Counted from the stretch's first letter, positions 10,366 through 20,453 are shown. The stretch is DNA of 64,000 nucleotides from Proteus columbae (GCF_009914335.1 NZ_CP043925.1:2294001-2358000); one strand, 5' to 3'. Program-made: numbers and translations. Notes: a model not told the origin generated them from the sequence alone.

Positions 10366-10923
10366 TTGCCCATACCTGATAAACATTTTCTCGTCATTAC
10401 TGCATTAGGTGCTGACCGTCCTGGTATTGTTGATACCATTACACAATTAGTCAGCCAATGCGGATGTAATATCGAGGACAGCCGACTTGCGATGTTTGGT
10501 CAAGAGTTTACGTTTATCATGCTACTTTCAGGTGGCTGGAACGCTATTGCACAGTTAGAAGCGTTGTTGCCCATTAAAAGTGCGGAACTGGATTTATTGA
10601 CCGTAATGAAAAGAACTACCAATGGTGCACCGATTACCTATCCTTCAACAATTGCAGCGAAAGTTGATATTGAAGATGCGCCCGGTATTGTAGAACGCTT
10701 TACTAATCTATTTAGCCAACATAATTTTAATCTTGCTGAATTAATATCTAAAACACATCCATCAGAAGATGGCTCACCTGCCCGTTTAGAAATACAGATT
10801 ACGGCGCATAATCCATTAGATGATCATGGTATTGTTATTAATGAGAAATTTAATCAATTATGTACAGAGCTGAACGCTCAAGGCACAATAAGTATCGTAA
10901 ATAGTCTGATGATGAAACAGTAA
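10366..10923 (+). CDS. gcvR: glycine cleavage system regulator GcvR
   Basis: GcvR has two ACT domains and, in E. coli, binds GcvA to repress the glycine cleavage operon. The 185 residues begin in the conserved HFLVITALGADRPGIVDTI, with a second ACT domain from about residue 90 and a LCTELNAQGTISIVNS end. The likely start is the TTG at 10366, with AGGA eight bases upstream; this fits the E. coli N-terminus. An earlier TTG at 10318 has no counterpart there. bcp starts 18 bases after the stop. Confidence 0.93.
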   Translation: MPIPDKHFLVITALGADRPGIVDTITQLVSQCGCNIEDSRLAMFGQEFTFIMLLSGGWNAIAQLEALLPIKSAELDLLTVMKRTTNGAPITYPSTIAAKVDIEDAPGIVERFTNLFSQHNFNLAELISKTHPSEDGSPARLEIQITAHNPLDDHGIVINEKFNQLCTELNAQGTISIVNSLMMKQ

Positions 10924-10941
10924 AAAATGGAGAATGACCTA

Positions 10942-11412
10942 ATGAACCCATTAAAAGCCGGTGAAAAGGCGCCTCAATTCAGTCTGCCCGACCAAGATGG
11001 AGAAACGATTAATTTATCTGATTTCGCTGGCCAACGTGTGCTCGTTTATTTTTACCCTAAAGCAATGACACCTGGTTGCACAACCCAAGCTTGTGGCTTA
11101 CGTGATGAAATGGATGCACTAAAAAAAGCCAAAGTTGAAGTATTAGGTATCAGTACAGATAAATCAGAAAAACTTTCCCGTTTCGCTGAAAAAGAGATGT
11201 TAAATTTCACGTTGCTTTCAGATGAAGATCATAAGATCGCAGAAGAATTTGGTATCTGGGGAGAAAAGCAATTTATGGGAAAAACTTACGATGGTATTCA
11301 TCGTACAACATTCTTAATTGATAAAAATGGTGTTATCGAACACGTATTTGATAACTTTAAAACCAGTAACCACCATCAAGTCGTTCTCGAATATCTCGCT
11401 CAACATCCATAA
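10942..11412 (+). CDS. bcp: thioredoxin-dependent peroxiredoxin Bcp
   Basis: Bcp reduces hydrogen peroxide and organic peroxides with electrons from thioredoxin. The 156 residues equal E. coli Bcp in length. The peroxidatic Cys lies in AMTPGCTTQACGLRD, with the resolving Cys five residues on. The ATG at 10942 has GGAG nine bases upstream. It is co-oriented with gcvR, with an 18-base gap, as in E. coli. Confidence 0.96.
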   Translation: MNPLKAGEKAPQFSLPDQDGETINLSDFAGQRVLVYFYPKAMTPGCTTQACGLRDEMDALKKAKVEVLGISTDKSEKLSRFAEKEMLNFTLLSDEDHKIAEEFGIWGEKQFMGKTYDGIHRTTFLIDKNGVIEHVFDNFKTSNHHQVVLEYLAQHP

Positions 11413-11435
11413 TTAATACTTCGAATTGATAAGAT

Positions 11436-11465
11436 AACAGACAGCTTACACTGTCTGTTTTTTTA
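11436..11465. terminator. terminator between bcp and perM
   Basis: A 9-bp stem (AACAGACAG / CTGTCTGTT, loop CTTACA) runs into a T-tract and follows the bcp stop. It can also serve the convergent perM in part. Confidence 0.88.
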
Positions 11466-11497
11466 TCTGTTTTTTATTAATATATTCAATGAGGTAC

Positions 11498-12574
11498 TTA
11501 GCTTTTCTTTATATTTTGCTCATTCGCAATTTCATCAGGTAATGCATGCAATACTGCTTTTATCAGCGTTGCTAATGGAATAGCAAAGAAAACGCCCCAA
11601 AATCCCCACATTCCACCGAATATAATCACTGATAATATAATGACTAAAGGGTGCATATTTACGGCTTCAGAATACAGAATTGGTACTAATAAATTGCTAT
11701 CTAATCCTTGAACAACAAGATAAGCGATAAATAACGCCCAGAAATCAGAGCCTAATCCCCACTGAGATAATGCAATCACAATAACTGGGATCGTTGCTAA
11801 AACAGCACCAACGTAAGGAACTAAAACAGAAACACCGACGATAACAGCAAGTAATACAGAGTAGCGTAAGTCAAAGAAAGCAAATACAAAATAAGTAAAA
11901 ATACCCACAATTATCATTTCAGTGACTTTACCGCGAATATAATTGGTAATTTGCTGGTTAACTTCAATCCAAACTTGTGCTGCCAATATTCTGTTTTTCG
12001 GCAAAACACGACGAACCGCATTAAGCATCTGTTGCTTATCTTTAAGTAAGAAGAACGTCATCAAAGGAACAAGAATAAGATAAATCGACAGTGTAATAAT
12101 TCCGATTAACGAAGCTAAAGATACTTTTAATACAGATTCAGCCACCGTTGAGAACTTGCTGCGTAAATTTTCTGCCATCATATCAACGATGCCGGCATCC
12201 ATTAATGCAGGGAAGCGATCGGGTAATTCATGTGCAAATGCATTGAACTTATTGATCATATTTGGGATATCTGAAATCAGTGTCATCCCTTGTTGCCACA
12301 CCGTTGGCGCTAAAATCAAAATAACAATGGCACTAATACCGATAAAGAGTGTCAGAATTATCGATACTGCCCATATACGGGCACATCCTAATTTCTCAAG
12401 TAAATGAGTTGGCCACTCTAAAAGATAAGCAAGCACAATTGCCACCAATAAAGGAGCAAGTATGCCACTGAAAAAATACAGAATTGAAAAGCCGGCAATC
12501 AAAATGACCACAAGGGCGATAACTTGTGGATCAGCAAATCGGCGTTTGTACCATTGAACAAGCAAGTCCAGCAT
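11498..12574 (-). CDS. perM: PerM, AI-2E family membrane permease
   Basis: The 358-residue polytopic membrane protein belongs to the AI-2E/UPF0118 (PerM, TqsA) family. Hydrophobic segments lie at about residues 15-70, 150-180 and 210-330. The family block VPYVGAVLATIPVIVIAL and the C-terminal GFWGVFFAIPLATLIKAV are present. The transported substrate is not settled for PerM. It is divergent from bepA, the same arrangement as in E. coli. The ATG at 12574 has a GGATC-type site. Confidence 0.92.
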   Translation of the reverse strand: MLDLLVQWYKRRFADPQVIALVVILIAGFSILYFFSGILAPLLVAIVLAYLLEWPTHLLEKLGCARIWAVSIILTLFIGISAIVILILAPTVWQQGMTLISDIPNMINKFNAFAHELPDRFPALMDAGIVDMMAENLRSKFSTVAESVLKVSLASLIGIITLSIYLILVPLMTFFLLKDKQQMLNAVRRVLPKNRILAAQVWIEVNQQITNYIRGKVTEMIIVGIFTYFVFAFFDLRYSVLLAVIVGVSVLVPYVGAVLATIPVIVIALSQWGLGSDFWALFIAYLVVQGLDSNLLVPILYSEAVNMHPLVIILSVIIFGGMWGFWGVFFAIPLATLIKAVLHALPDEIANEQNIKKS

Positions 12575-12728
12575 GAAAATAAAGATCCTTTATAATAATC
12601 AGAACAATAGAGCTATATGTATTCATTTACATAAGCAATAATCTTTTGACAGATTTTACGTTAGGTTTTGCTATCATACATCATTAATTATTAATTATTC
12701 GTTAAGATAGCCATCAGGATACAGTTGT

Positions 12729-14201
12729 ATGAAACTCAGACTTAAAAAACCCTTAGTCGCGCTTCTTGTTTCTGCGTTGCTATCAACATCAGTAGTGCCA
12801 GCGCATGCTGCGATTGATATTGAAGACTCTTTACCTGATATGGGAACGACCGCAGGTTCAACATTAAGCATCAATCAAGAAATTGCTATGGGTGATTACT
12901 ATACTCGCCAACTTCGAAATAGTGCACCATTAGTTTTTGACCCATTACTCTCTAACTATATTAATAATTTGGGACAAAAACTGGTTTCTAACGCCAGCTC
13001 AGTCAAAACCCCTTTTCACTTCTACTTAGTTAACAACCCCAATATTAACGCCTTTGCTTATTTTGGGGGAAACATTGTTTTGCATTCTGCCCTCTTTCGA
13101 TATAGCCAAACAGAAAGCGAATTAGCTTCTGTTATGGCTCACGAAATCACACACGTTACTCAACGACATCTAGCGAGAATGCTTGAAGATCAGGCAAAAA
13201 CAACACCTCTTGCTCTTGCAGGTGTATTAGGTTCTATTTTGATATTTATGGCAAACCCAAATGCAGGTCTTGCAACCTTTACGGGAAGTATGGCGGGTAT
13301 GCAGCAAAATATGATCACATTTACACAAATGAACGAGCAAGAAGCAGACCGTATCGGAATACAGACACTCTATCGAGCAGGATTTGATCCCAAAGGAATG
13401 CCTGACTTTATGCAAATTCTTGCTGACCAAGTACGATATAGCTCTAAACCGCCTGAAATGTTATTAACGCACCCCTTACCTGATAGCCGTTTATCCGATG
13501 CAAGAAGCCGAGCCAGTCAATTTCCTGCTCGGCAGGTTCCACAGTCAGCTGATTTTCTGTTTGCTAAAATGCGTGTATTAACCATGCTGACGAAAAACCC
13601 AACATCAGAGAATGCATTACAAACGATACTTGATCAGTTTAAGCAAGGTACTGCTCTTGAAAAGTCAGCCGCAAATTATGCGCTAATACTGATCTATTCT
13701 CGTGATCGCAAATTTGATGACGCAAGAAAATTGCTCACTCCGATGTTAGAAAAAGAACCTAACAATATTTGGCTTATTGATGCCATGACAGATATCGATT
13801 TAGAACAAAACCGTGCAGGTGATGCGGTTGCAAGATTACAACTCGCATTAAAGCAAAGGCCCAATAACAATGTCCTTATTGCCAACTTAGCGAACTCATA
13901 TATGCATAATAAGCAATATAACGAAGCTAATCGCCTACTTTATCGTTATACCTTTGATAACCCAAGCGATCCTATTGGCTGGCAATTAATGGCAGAAAAT
14001 TCAGCCAAACAAGGTGATAGAGCCCATGAATTAGCTGCTTATGCGGAAGATTTAGCACTCAGAGGTGACTTTGAAACAGCGATCCGTTACTTAGGTGATG
14101 CAAGCAGACAAGTTAAGCTGGGTAGCAATGATCAGGCTCGCTTTGATGCTCGCATAGACCAATTAAGAAAAATTCAGCAAAGAGACAGCCAATTTAAATA
14201 A
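12729..14201 (+). CDS. bepA: periplasmic chaperone/metalloprotease BepA
   Basis: BepA is a periplasmic zinc metalloprotease that helps fold or degrade LptD and BAM substrates. The 490 residues begin with a Sec signal peptide (cleavage near VPAHA). The M48 domain has HEITH (His138, His142) and the third ligand Glu205 in QEADRIG. TPR repeats fill the C-terminal half. The ATG has AGGA upstream. yfgD follows after nine bases, so the two are an operon. Confidence 0.96.
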   Translation: MKLRLKKPLVALLVSALLSTSVVPAHAAIDIEDSLPDMGTTAGSTLSINQEIAMGDYYTRQLRNSAPLVFDPLLSNYINNLGQKLVSNASSVKTPFHFYLVNNPNINAFAYFGGNIVLHSALFRYSQTESELASVMAHEITHVTQRHLARMLEDQAKTTPLALAGVLGSILIFMANPNAGLATFTGSMAGMQQNMITFTQMNEQEADRIGIQTLYRAGFDPKGMPDFMQILADQVRYSSKPPEMLLTHPLPDSRLSDARSRASQFPARQVPQSADFLFAKMRVLTMLTKNPTSENALQTILDQFKQGTALEKSAANYALILIYSRDRKFDDARKLLTPMLEKEPNNIWLIDAMTDIDLEQNRAGDAVARLQLALKQRPNNNVLIANLANSYMHNKQYNEANRLLYRYTFDNPSDPIGWQLMAENSAKQGDRAHELAAYAEDLALRGDFETAIRYLGDASRQVKLGSNDQARFDARIDQLRKIQQRDSQFK

Positions 14202-14210
14202 GGGACAACA

Positions 14211-14567
14211 ATGACTAAAAAAGTGACGATTTATCATAATCCACGCTGTTCAAAAAGCCGTGAAACATTACATTTACTCGAAGAAATGCAAATAACGCCT
14301 AATGTTATTCACTATCTAGATACAGCACCTTCAGTAACGGAGCTTAAAACACTGCTCAAAGCATTAGGTTTTAATGATGCAAGAGAGTTAATGCGCACAA
14401 AAGAAGAAATTTATAAAACGCTAAAACTGGCTGATGAAACATCACAAGATGCATTAATTCAAGCAATGCATGAAAACCCTAAACTTATTGAACGCCCTAT
14501 TGTGGTTGTAGGTAATAAAGCCCGTTTAGGCCGTCCACCAGAGCAAGTAAAAGAACTGTTTATTTAA
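14211..14567 (+). CDS. yfgD: YfgD, ArsC-family protein
   Basis: The 118 residues form an arsenate reductase (ArsC/Spx) fold with the N-terminal HNPRCSKSRETL active-site loop and the C-terminal ERPIVVVGNKARLGRPPE. In E. coli YfgD has a similar sequence, but arsenate reduction as its true role is not proven. It lies nine bases after bepA and ends before a strong hairpin. Confidence 0.93.
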   Translation: MTKKVTIYHNPRCSKSRETLHLLEEMQITPNVIHYLDTAPSVTELKTLLKALGFNDARELMRTKEEIYKTLKLADETSQDALIQAMHENPKLIERPIVVVGNKARLGRPPEQVKELFI

Positions 14568-14580
14568 TCTTCAAAATTTA

Positions 14581-14614
14581 AAGCCCATATTTATGTTCTT
14601 ACATATATGGGCTT
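14581..14614 (+). terminator. terminator downstream of yfgD
   Basis: Arms AAGCCCATAT and ATATGGGCTT flank a 14-base loop just past the yfgD stop. The T-run is short and interrupted. Confidence 0.65.
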
Positions 14615-14826
14615 CTCTCTATTTACTTCACTATTAATCCCGCAACCGTTTACTCTCTTTTCTCAATTAATAAATAAATTATTAAATGTTATTAAATTGT
14701 AAACATTACAATTAGCAAAGTGTTTCTTATTTCCACAATAGAAAAAAACCAATCGCTTTATGCTTTCAAAATTTTTCATCTCAACCTCATATTTTTTATG
14801 AGTAAGAAATCGCCATTTTTGAAAAC

Positions 14827-14842
14827 TTCTATCTAGATCACA
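14827..14842. promoter_or_regulatory. CRP-like palindrome
   Basis: TTCTATCTAGATCACA matches 13 of 16 positions of the CRP consensus TGTGATCTAGATCACA, with a complete right half. It lies about 420 bases ahead of the nucleoside transporter start. Nucleoside transporters of this type are CRP-regulated in E. coli, but the distance makes a direct role uncertain. Confidence 0.4.
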
Positions 14843-15261
14843 CAGCACCGTATAAACTCACAATTATAAGAAAAAAATAATCATGCGTTTCATTTATATT
14901 GTGACTCAAGTCTCTTTACACAAATGCATTCCTACATATCATGGATATCAGAAAATATGATAGCAGAATTGATAAACAATAAATTCTCGCCAAAATATTT
15001 TTTCATTATCATCCAAGAAAGAAATTAACAAAAAATACGTATTTAAAACAATACTGCAACACAGCAATAAACTTTCAATTTGTTATTTACTCTATCTCTT
15101 CTTTTATTGTTGTTTTTTTAACTTGATAACAATTAATCAGTGTGAAACGAAGTTGTAGATGTATATGAAATAAACAACGTTATAGCCAACATTATGGGCA
15201 ATTAAAACTAACCAATCGCCATTATTGGTGTCGGGTGATTGCTAGGCTAATAGGAAAACAG

Positions 15262-16512
15262 ATGAATATCGTACTTAGATTAAAACTTGTCTCATTCCTC
15301 CAGTTCTTTATATGGGGATCTTGGCTTGTAACATTTGCCTCGTATCTCTTTGGAGAACTGCATTTTAAAGGTAGTGATGTTGGGCTTATTTTCAGTGCTC
15401 TTGGACTTGCCTCACTTATCGCACCCGTCATCATGGGATTTATTGCAGATAAAATAAACAACCGCAAATTAGTGTTTATTACCCTGCATATTTTTTCTGC
15501 ATTAGCATTAGTGTTAATGTCGCAAATGACGACAGTAACCACGCTATTTTTTGCAACTCTATTACATTTATTGTTCTTTATGCCAAGTATCTCAATGGCA
15601 AACAGCATCATTTTCGAACTGTTAGAACAAAAACATTTAGAGCCTAATAACTATTTCCCTAAAATTCGTGTTTACGGCACTGTTGGTTTTATTGCAGCCA
15701 TGTGGGTTATTAGCTTCTTAGGTTTAGGTAATAGCTATCATCAGCTCTTTGTTGCAGCGATCGCTTCTATTGTTTTAGCTGTATTTGCAATGTTCTTACC
15801 TGCAACTAAAGCAGCTGACAAAAATGAAACTAAAGCCGAAGAAGTGGCATTTAGTATCACTAATATCTTGCAAGTATTTAAAAAGAAAAATGTCGTTGTT
15901 TTCTTATTCTTCGCAACACTGTTAGGATCTGTACTGCAAATTACCAATACCTTTGGTGTGCCATTCCTACAAGATATTGCACAATCTCCAAATGCAGATG
16001 ATTCATTCTTTGCACGTTATCCTTCTGTGTTCTTATCTATTTCACAGATTTCAGAAGTCGTATTTATTCTGTTTCTGCCTCTGTTATTAAAACGCGTAAG
16101 AATTGAAACTATCGTTTTATTCAGTATGGTTGCTTGGATCTTACGTTTTGGCTTCTTTGCTTACGGTGACTACACATCATTAGGTCAAATCGTCTTATTG
16201 TTATCAATGATTGTGTATGGTTGTGCATTCGACTTCTTTAATATCTCTGGTTCACTGTTCTTAGAAAAAGAGATCCCTTTACAATATCGTTCAACAGCAC
16301 AAGGTATGTTTATGACCTTAGTGAACGGTTTTGGTACTTATTTAGGTGCAATGTTAAGTGGCTGGGTCATTGATTTATATACTACCAATGGTGCGGTTGA
16401 TTGGAAATCATTCTGGTTAATCTTCACTGGCTACACGGTTGCAATCACTGCACTTTATCTGATTTTCTTACTGGTTCCTCAGAAGAAAGCCAAAGTAGTA
16501 GAAGCAAACTAA
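15262..16512 (+). CDS. NupG/XapB-type nucleoside:H+ symporter (MFS)
   Basis: The 416-residue membrane protein resembles E. coli NupG and XapB over its length: SFLQFFIWGSWLVTFASY at the N-terminus, KIRVYGTVGFIAAMWV in the middle, and SMIVYGCAFDFFNISGS near residue 320. It probably imports nucleosides with protons. The ATG at 15262 has AGGA six bases upstream; a GTG at 15235 has no such site. It is inserted between yfgD and hda, which are neighbours in E. coli, and sits beside uracil and purine genes. Confidence 0.88.
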   Translation: MNIVLRLKLVSFLQFFIWGSWLVTFASYLFGELHFKGSDVGLIFSALGLASLIAPVIMGFIADKINNRKLVFITLHIFSALALVLMSQMTTVTTLFFATLLHLLFFMPSISMANSIIFELLEQKHLEPNNYFPKIRVYGTVGFIAAMWVISFLGLGNSYHQLFVAAIASIVLAVFAMFLPATKAADKNETKAEEVAFSITNILQVFKKKNVVVFLFFATLLGSVLQITNTFGVPFLQDIAQSPNADDSFFARYPSVFLSISQISEVVFILFLPLLLKRVRIETIVLFSMVAWILRFGFFAYGDYTSLGQIVLLLSMIVYGCAFDFFNISGSLFLEKEIPLQYRSTAQGMFMTLVNGFGTYLGAMLSGWVIDLYTTNGAVDWKSFWLIFTGYTVAITALYLIFLLVPQKKAKVVEAN

Positions 16513-16549
16513 TTATTTAACCCTCCTCCTTTATTGTTTGTGTCTCTCG

Positions 16550-16584
16550 CCGCTTGCCTTGTATAAAGACAAGCGGTTTTTTTA
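16550..16584 (+). terminator. terminator of nucleoside transporter gene
   Basis: Arms CCGCTTG and CAAGCGG enclose a 13-base loop and are followed by eight T residues. Confidence 0.88.
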
Positions 16585-16730
16585 TCTTGTGTTTTTATTA
16601 GAAAAGACAAAAATAGAAAATTCCCCCTTAATAAATAACAAAAATTTGTTACCTTCAATGGGTATTGAATTTGAAAAAGAGAGGTAGGATTGAGATTATT
16701 CGCCTCACCTAACGAGATGAGTGAGGCTAT

Positions 16731-17432
16731 TTAAAGTTTGAGTATATCTTTCACAAATGGGATGGTCAGTTTACGTTGAGCAACAATAGAAGCGTGATCA
16801 AGTTCATCGAGCATTTCAAATAAGGTGCGCATTTTTCTATCTAAACGTTTTAATACAAAACGACCCACATCTTCAGGTAATTCAAACCCACGAAGTTTTG
16901 CTCTTAATTGCAGCGCTTGAATTTTTTCTTCGTCACTTAAAGGTTGCAAACGGTAGATTTGCCCCCAATCAAGGCGAGATGCTAAATCAGGAAGTTGTAA
17001 CTCTATTTGGCGAGGTGGTCTATCCCCTGTAATTAATAAACAGGTTCGCCCATGCTCTAAAACACGGTTATAAAGATTAAATAAGGCGAGTTCCCACTCT
17101 TCATCACCGGCAATACACTGAACATTATCAATACAAACTAAGGATAAATGTTCCATACCTTCAAGAACATCGGGAACAAAGTAGGCGCGTTTATCAAGGG
17201 GAACATACCCAACAGCATCACCTTTTAAGGAAAGTTCAGCACAAGCGGCATGTAATAGATGGCTCTTTCCACCTCCGTCACGGGACCAGAAATAGATATA
17301 ACTGCCATGAGATTGATGAATGGCGGTTCGAATTGCCGCGACTAACGACGCGTTTTCCCCTGCATAAAAGCTATCGAATGTCTCATCATCGGGCAGAGAT
17401 AGTGGTAATGATAGCTGTGACGGCGTATTCAG
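16731..17432 (-). CDS. hda: DnaA inactivator Hda
   Basis: Hda works with the DNA-loaded sliding clamp to hydrolyse ATP bound to DnaA (RIDA), which prevents over-initiation. It has a clamp-binding N-terminal motif QLSLPL, a DnaA-like AAA+ domain, the [17 protein letters not shown]alker B region, and the sensor region [17 protein letters not shown]. The P-loop is unusual ([11 protein letters not shown]), as in E. coli. The CTG at 17430-17432 gives 233 residues, the E. coli length, and an AGGTG lies just upstream. A GTG at 17477 would add 15 residues. Confidence 0.93.
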   Translation of the reverse strand: MNTPSQLSLPLSLPDDETFDSFYAGENASLVAAIRTAIHQSHGSYIYFWSRDGGGKSHLLHAACAELSLKGDAVGYVPLDKRAYFVPDVLEGMEHLSLVCIDNVQCIAGDEEWELALFNLYNRVLEHGRTCLLITGDRPPRQIELQLPDLASRLDWGQIYRLQPLSDEEKIQALQLRAKLRGFELPEDVGRFVLKRLDRKMRTLFEMLDELDHASIVAQRKLTIPFVKDILKL

Positions 17433-17660
17433 AAGCACCTCACCTGAATAGTTTAATAAACGTGGTGATTCTAACACAAATTCTCACAAGGTCAGAACCA
17501 ATATTAAAAAAGCACATTGCACTGATTAAGATAACAGCAAGAACACTGGGATAAGCCTATTTTATATACTACTATCACCTCATTAAAGGATTACCTAACT
17601 GTACTTCAAGTTATTTAGAGCCAAATTAGAAAACATTCCGTATTAATTAGTTTCACTTTA

Positions 17661-18866
17661 TTATCTGAATTTTAATTTCGCAACATCATTACCGGAAGGT
17701 TGCTGATAAATGTCGAGCTTAAAATATTTGGCTGATGCATTTATATACTCAAAAATTTCAGATTGAGTTTCTTCATATTCAACCCAAGTGGTTGCTCGAG
17801 TAAAACAATATAACTCTACAGGTAGTCCCATTGGTGTAGGTGGCATTGTTCTGATCACTAAATACATATCAGGTCGAACATCACCACGCATTTTTATCCA
17901 ATTTAGCATGTACTTACGAAATAACTGTAAGTTAGTCACTCCTTTTGTTTCTAACCACTCATTAATATCGCCAATATCTTCTTCTTTTCCTTCAAGCATC
18001 GTTTCTATGCTTTTACGAAGCGGCGCTGTATTTTTTAATTCTAATACTAACTCTTGCGTTGCAAATGAAATCGAAGATTGGTCAATATAAAAACTACGTT
18101 TAATCCGACGCCCTCCCGATGAAAACATCGGTTGCCAGTTAGTATATTTTTCGGTCAAAAAGTCTTTGGTTGGAATACGGGAAATTGTATTATCCCAATT
18201 ACGTACAGTGATCGTATGTAATGCGATATCAATAACCTCACCGCTGATATTACTACTGGGTAATTCAATCCAATCATAAAGCTTTAATACTTTTCCGTTA
18301 GAGATAAGAATATTGGCAACAAAAGAGATAAGTGTATGCTGAAAAACAAACATTAACACCGCAGCAATGGCACCAAAGCTTGAGATAATAATAAGTGGTG
18401 ATTGCTCAGTAAATAACGCAATGATCAGGATAAAAGAGATAATCCAGACCACAATTTTGGCAATTTCAATATAGCCTTTGATGGAATTATTCCGATGCCA
18501 CGCTTTTTTAGCGTGCCTAATATTGAAGATATCAAGAGCGTTATTAAGCAATGAGGCGATATTGATGATAATAAAGGCGCGAGCAACCGTCTCAAAAATA
18601 ATATTCATTTCAGCTGAAAAAGACGGTAGTAGCTGATTAATATAGAGAACAAGTGTAACTGCAACAATAGATGCGCTCTTTTTAGCGATATCTTCTATGG
18701 TTTCTTCATCTGAAAGCTCTGTAAATAAAAAAAGTAAACGCTTTGCTATTCGGCGGAAAATCATTTTGGCGAGAAACCACACCACCAGCAACACAATAAC
18801 TAAAAATATTGTGGTAAAAATCTGCTTTGATGTAATGAAATCATAAATTTCAATCAGCTTTTCCAT
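17661..18866 (-). CDS. ybdG: YbdG-like mechanosensitive channel (MscS family)
   Basis: The 401-residue protein has an N-terminal set of membrane segments, then the MscS pore and beta domain. The beta-domain block HTITVRNWDNTISRIPTKDF and SSGGRRIKRSFYID closely follow E. coli YbdG (MscM activity), as does the QQPSGNDV end. It is likely an inner membrane channel that opens on osmotic downshock. Its place between hda and uraA differs from E. coli. The Shine-Dalgarno is weak. Confidence 0.85.
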   Translation of the reverse strand: MEKLIEIYDFITSKQIFTTIFLVIVLLVVWFLAKMIFRRIAKRLLFLFTELSDEETIEDIAKKSASIVAVTLVLYINQLLPSFSAEMNIIFETVARAFIIINIASLLNNALDIFNIRHAKKAWHRNNSIKGYIEIAKIVVWIISFILIIALFTEQSPLIIISSFGAIAAVLMFVFQHTLISFVANILISNGKVLKLYDWIELPSSNISGEVIDIALHTITVRNWDNTISRIPTKDFLTEKYTNWQPMFSSGGRRIKRSFYIDQSSISFATQELVLELKNTAPLRKSIETMLEGKEEDIGDINEWLETKGVTNLQLFRKYMLNWIKMRGDVRPDMYLVIRTMPPTPMGLPVELYCFTRATTWVEYEETQSEIFEYINASAKYFKLDIYQQPSGNDVAKLKFR

Positions 18867-19084
18867 AAATTACGTTATACCTTTTTTGAAACACCCCAAC
18901 CTTAAAACGAATATCACTTAAATAGCAGATAAAATGTCTATTTCGCATAAGAACAGACACCCATTGTCTCATTTATTTTATTTAAATAAACATCATGATT
19001 GAATTAATCATGCTTTTCTAAGTTTTTAATACTTAAAACATCAAAAATCTTAGTTTTTAATATGACATAAAAATAAAACACAAT

Positions 19085-19112
19085 AAAAAAGGTGGAGATC
19101 ATCCACCTTTTT
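19085..19112 (-). terminator. terminator downstream of uraA
   Basis: The inverted repeat AAAAAAGGTGGA...TCCACCTTTTTT lies between the uraA stop and the YbdG-like gene. The T-run continues on the minus strand. Confidence 0.85.
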
Positions 19113-19151
19113 TATTAATTTCAGCATATTGCTTTAGATTTACTTAATCGA

Positions 19152-20453
19152 TTACTTTTTGTTTGCTGTACCACTAACCGATTCAATGGTGTTATCCACT
19201 AATTCTGTTTCAGGGCGAACAACACTCACTAATTTAAAGATCAAGCTTAAAACAATACCCACGATGGTTGCTAATGCCATGCCTTTTAATTCAGCAGCAC
19301 CAATTTGAATGGAAGCACCACTCACACCGACAATCAGAATAATGGCAGTTAATATCAAGTTTTGCGGTTTGTTGTAATCCACTTTTGAATCTAACAAGAC
19401 ACGAATACCTGATGCACCAATGACACCGTAAAGCAGTAATGAAACCCCACCCATAACAGGAACAGGTACAGCAGCAATAGCCGCAGCCAGTTTACCGACA
19501 CAAGATAATAAGATAGCGAGAATTGCCGCACCACCAATAACCCATGAGCTGTAAACCTTAGTGATAGCCATAACACCAATGTTTTCACCATAAGTGGTAT
19601 TAGGTGTTGAACCAAAGAAACCCGAGATAATGGTAGAGAAACCGTTTGCGAACATAGAACGATGTAAACCTGGGTTTTTCATTAAATCGCGTTGTACAAT
19701 ATTTGCTGTAACAACAAGGTGTCCAACGTGCTCAGCAATAACAACTAATGCGGCAGGCAGAATAATAAAGATAGCACTCCATTCAAAACGCGGTGAATAG
19801 AATGTCGGTAGTGCAAACCAGTTAGCTTCTTTAATTGGTGTAATATCAACAACGCCCAAGAAGAAAGAGAGTGCATAACCTGCTAATACCCCAATAAGAA
19901 TAGGAATAATAGCAAGGAATCCTCTAAACATCACAGAGCCTAAGATAGTCACACCTAGAGTCACCATAGAAATAAGCAGTGTCTGACTATCAACTGGTGC
20001 ATCTGCACTTGGTAATAATCCTGCCATTCCCGCAGCGGTTCCTGCTAATTCAAGTCCGATGACGGCAACGATTGCGCCCATTGCCGCAGGCGGAAACATC
20101 ACATTAATCCAGCCTCGCCCTGCTATTTTGACAATACCTGCAACGATACAAAATAACACTCCACAGACGATGAATCCCCCAAGTGCTAATTCATACCCTA
20201 AAGGTAACAATAAAAGTACAGGTGAGATAAACGCAAAACTTGAACCTAAATAAGCAGGAATGCGTCCTTTACAAATAAAGAGATAAAGCAGGGTTCCGAT
20301 CCCGTTAAATAACAATATTGTTGCCGGATTAACTTTAAATAAAATTGGCACAAGTACGGTGGCGCCAAACATTGCAAACAGATGTTGAAGACTCAACGGA
20401 ATTGTTTGTAATAATGGTGGGCGCTCTTCTACCCCGATTGCACGACGAGTCAT
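19152..20453 (-). CDS. uraA: uracil permease UraA
   Basis: UraA is a uracil:proton symporter of the NCS2 family. The 433 residues have the N-terminal LQHLFAMFGATVLVP, the VIAEHVGHLVVT segment with the substrate-binding Glu, and GFFGSTPNTTYGENIGVMA, the second binding Glu. It is downstream of upp on the same strand; a hairpin separates the two, so read-through or a second promoter is expected. The ATG has GAGG upstream. Confidence 0.96.
   Translation of the reverse strand: MTRRAIGVEERPPLLQTIPLSLQHLFAMFGATVLVPILFKVNPATILLFNGIGTLLYLFICKGRIPAYLGSSFAFISPVLLLLPLGYELALGGFIVCGVLFCIVAGIVKIAGRGWINVMFPPAAMGAIVAVIGLELAGTAAGMAGLLPSADAPVDSQTLLISMVTLGVTILGSVMFRGFLAIIPILIGVLAGYALSFFLGVVDITPIKEANWFALPTFYSPRFEWSAIFIILPAALVVIAEHVGHLVVTANIVQRDLMKNPGLHRSMFANGFSTIISGFFGSTPNTTYGENIGVMAITKVYSSWVIGGAAILAILLSCVGKLAAAIAAVPVPVMGGVSLLLYGVIGASGIRVLLDSKVDYNKPQNLILTAIILIVGVSGASIQIGAAELKGMALATIVGIVLSLIFKLVSVVRPETELVDNTIESVSGTANKK

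Larger units (their letters stand above)
14568..15261. other. intergenic region upstream of nucleoside transporter
   Basis: It holds the yfgD terminator (14581-14614), a CRP-like palindrome (14827-14842), a second half-site TGTGA near 15141, and the leader of the transporter gene. The rest is AT-rich, with no supported gene. Confidence 0.55.

Noticed and set aside
10200..10439. 79-codon minus-strand frame across the dapA-gcvR gap
   Set aside because: It overlaps the real gcvR start and has no family or ribosome site.
14663..14848. Open frame of 61 codons on the minus strand between yfgD and the nucleoside transporter
   Set aside because: No ribosome site, odd composition, and overlap with the CRP-like palindrome.
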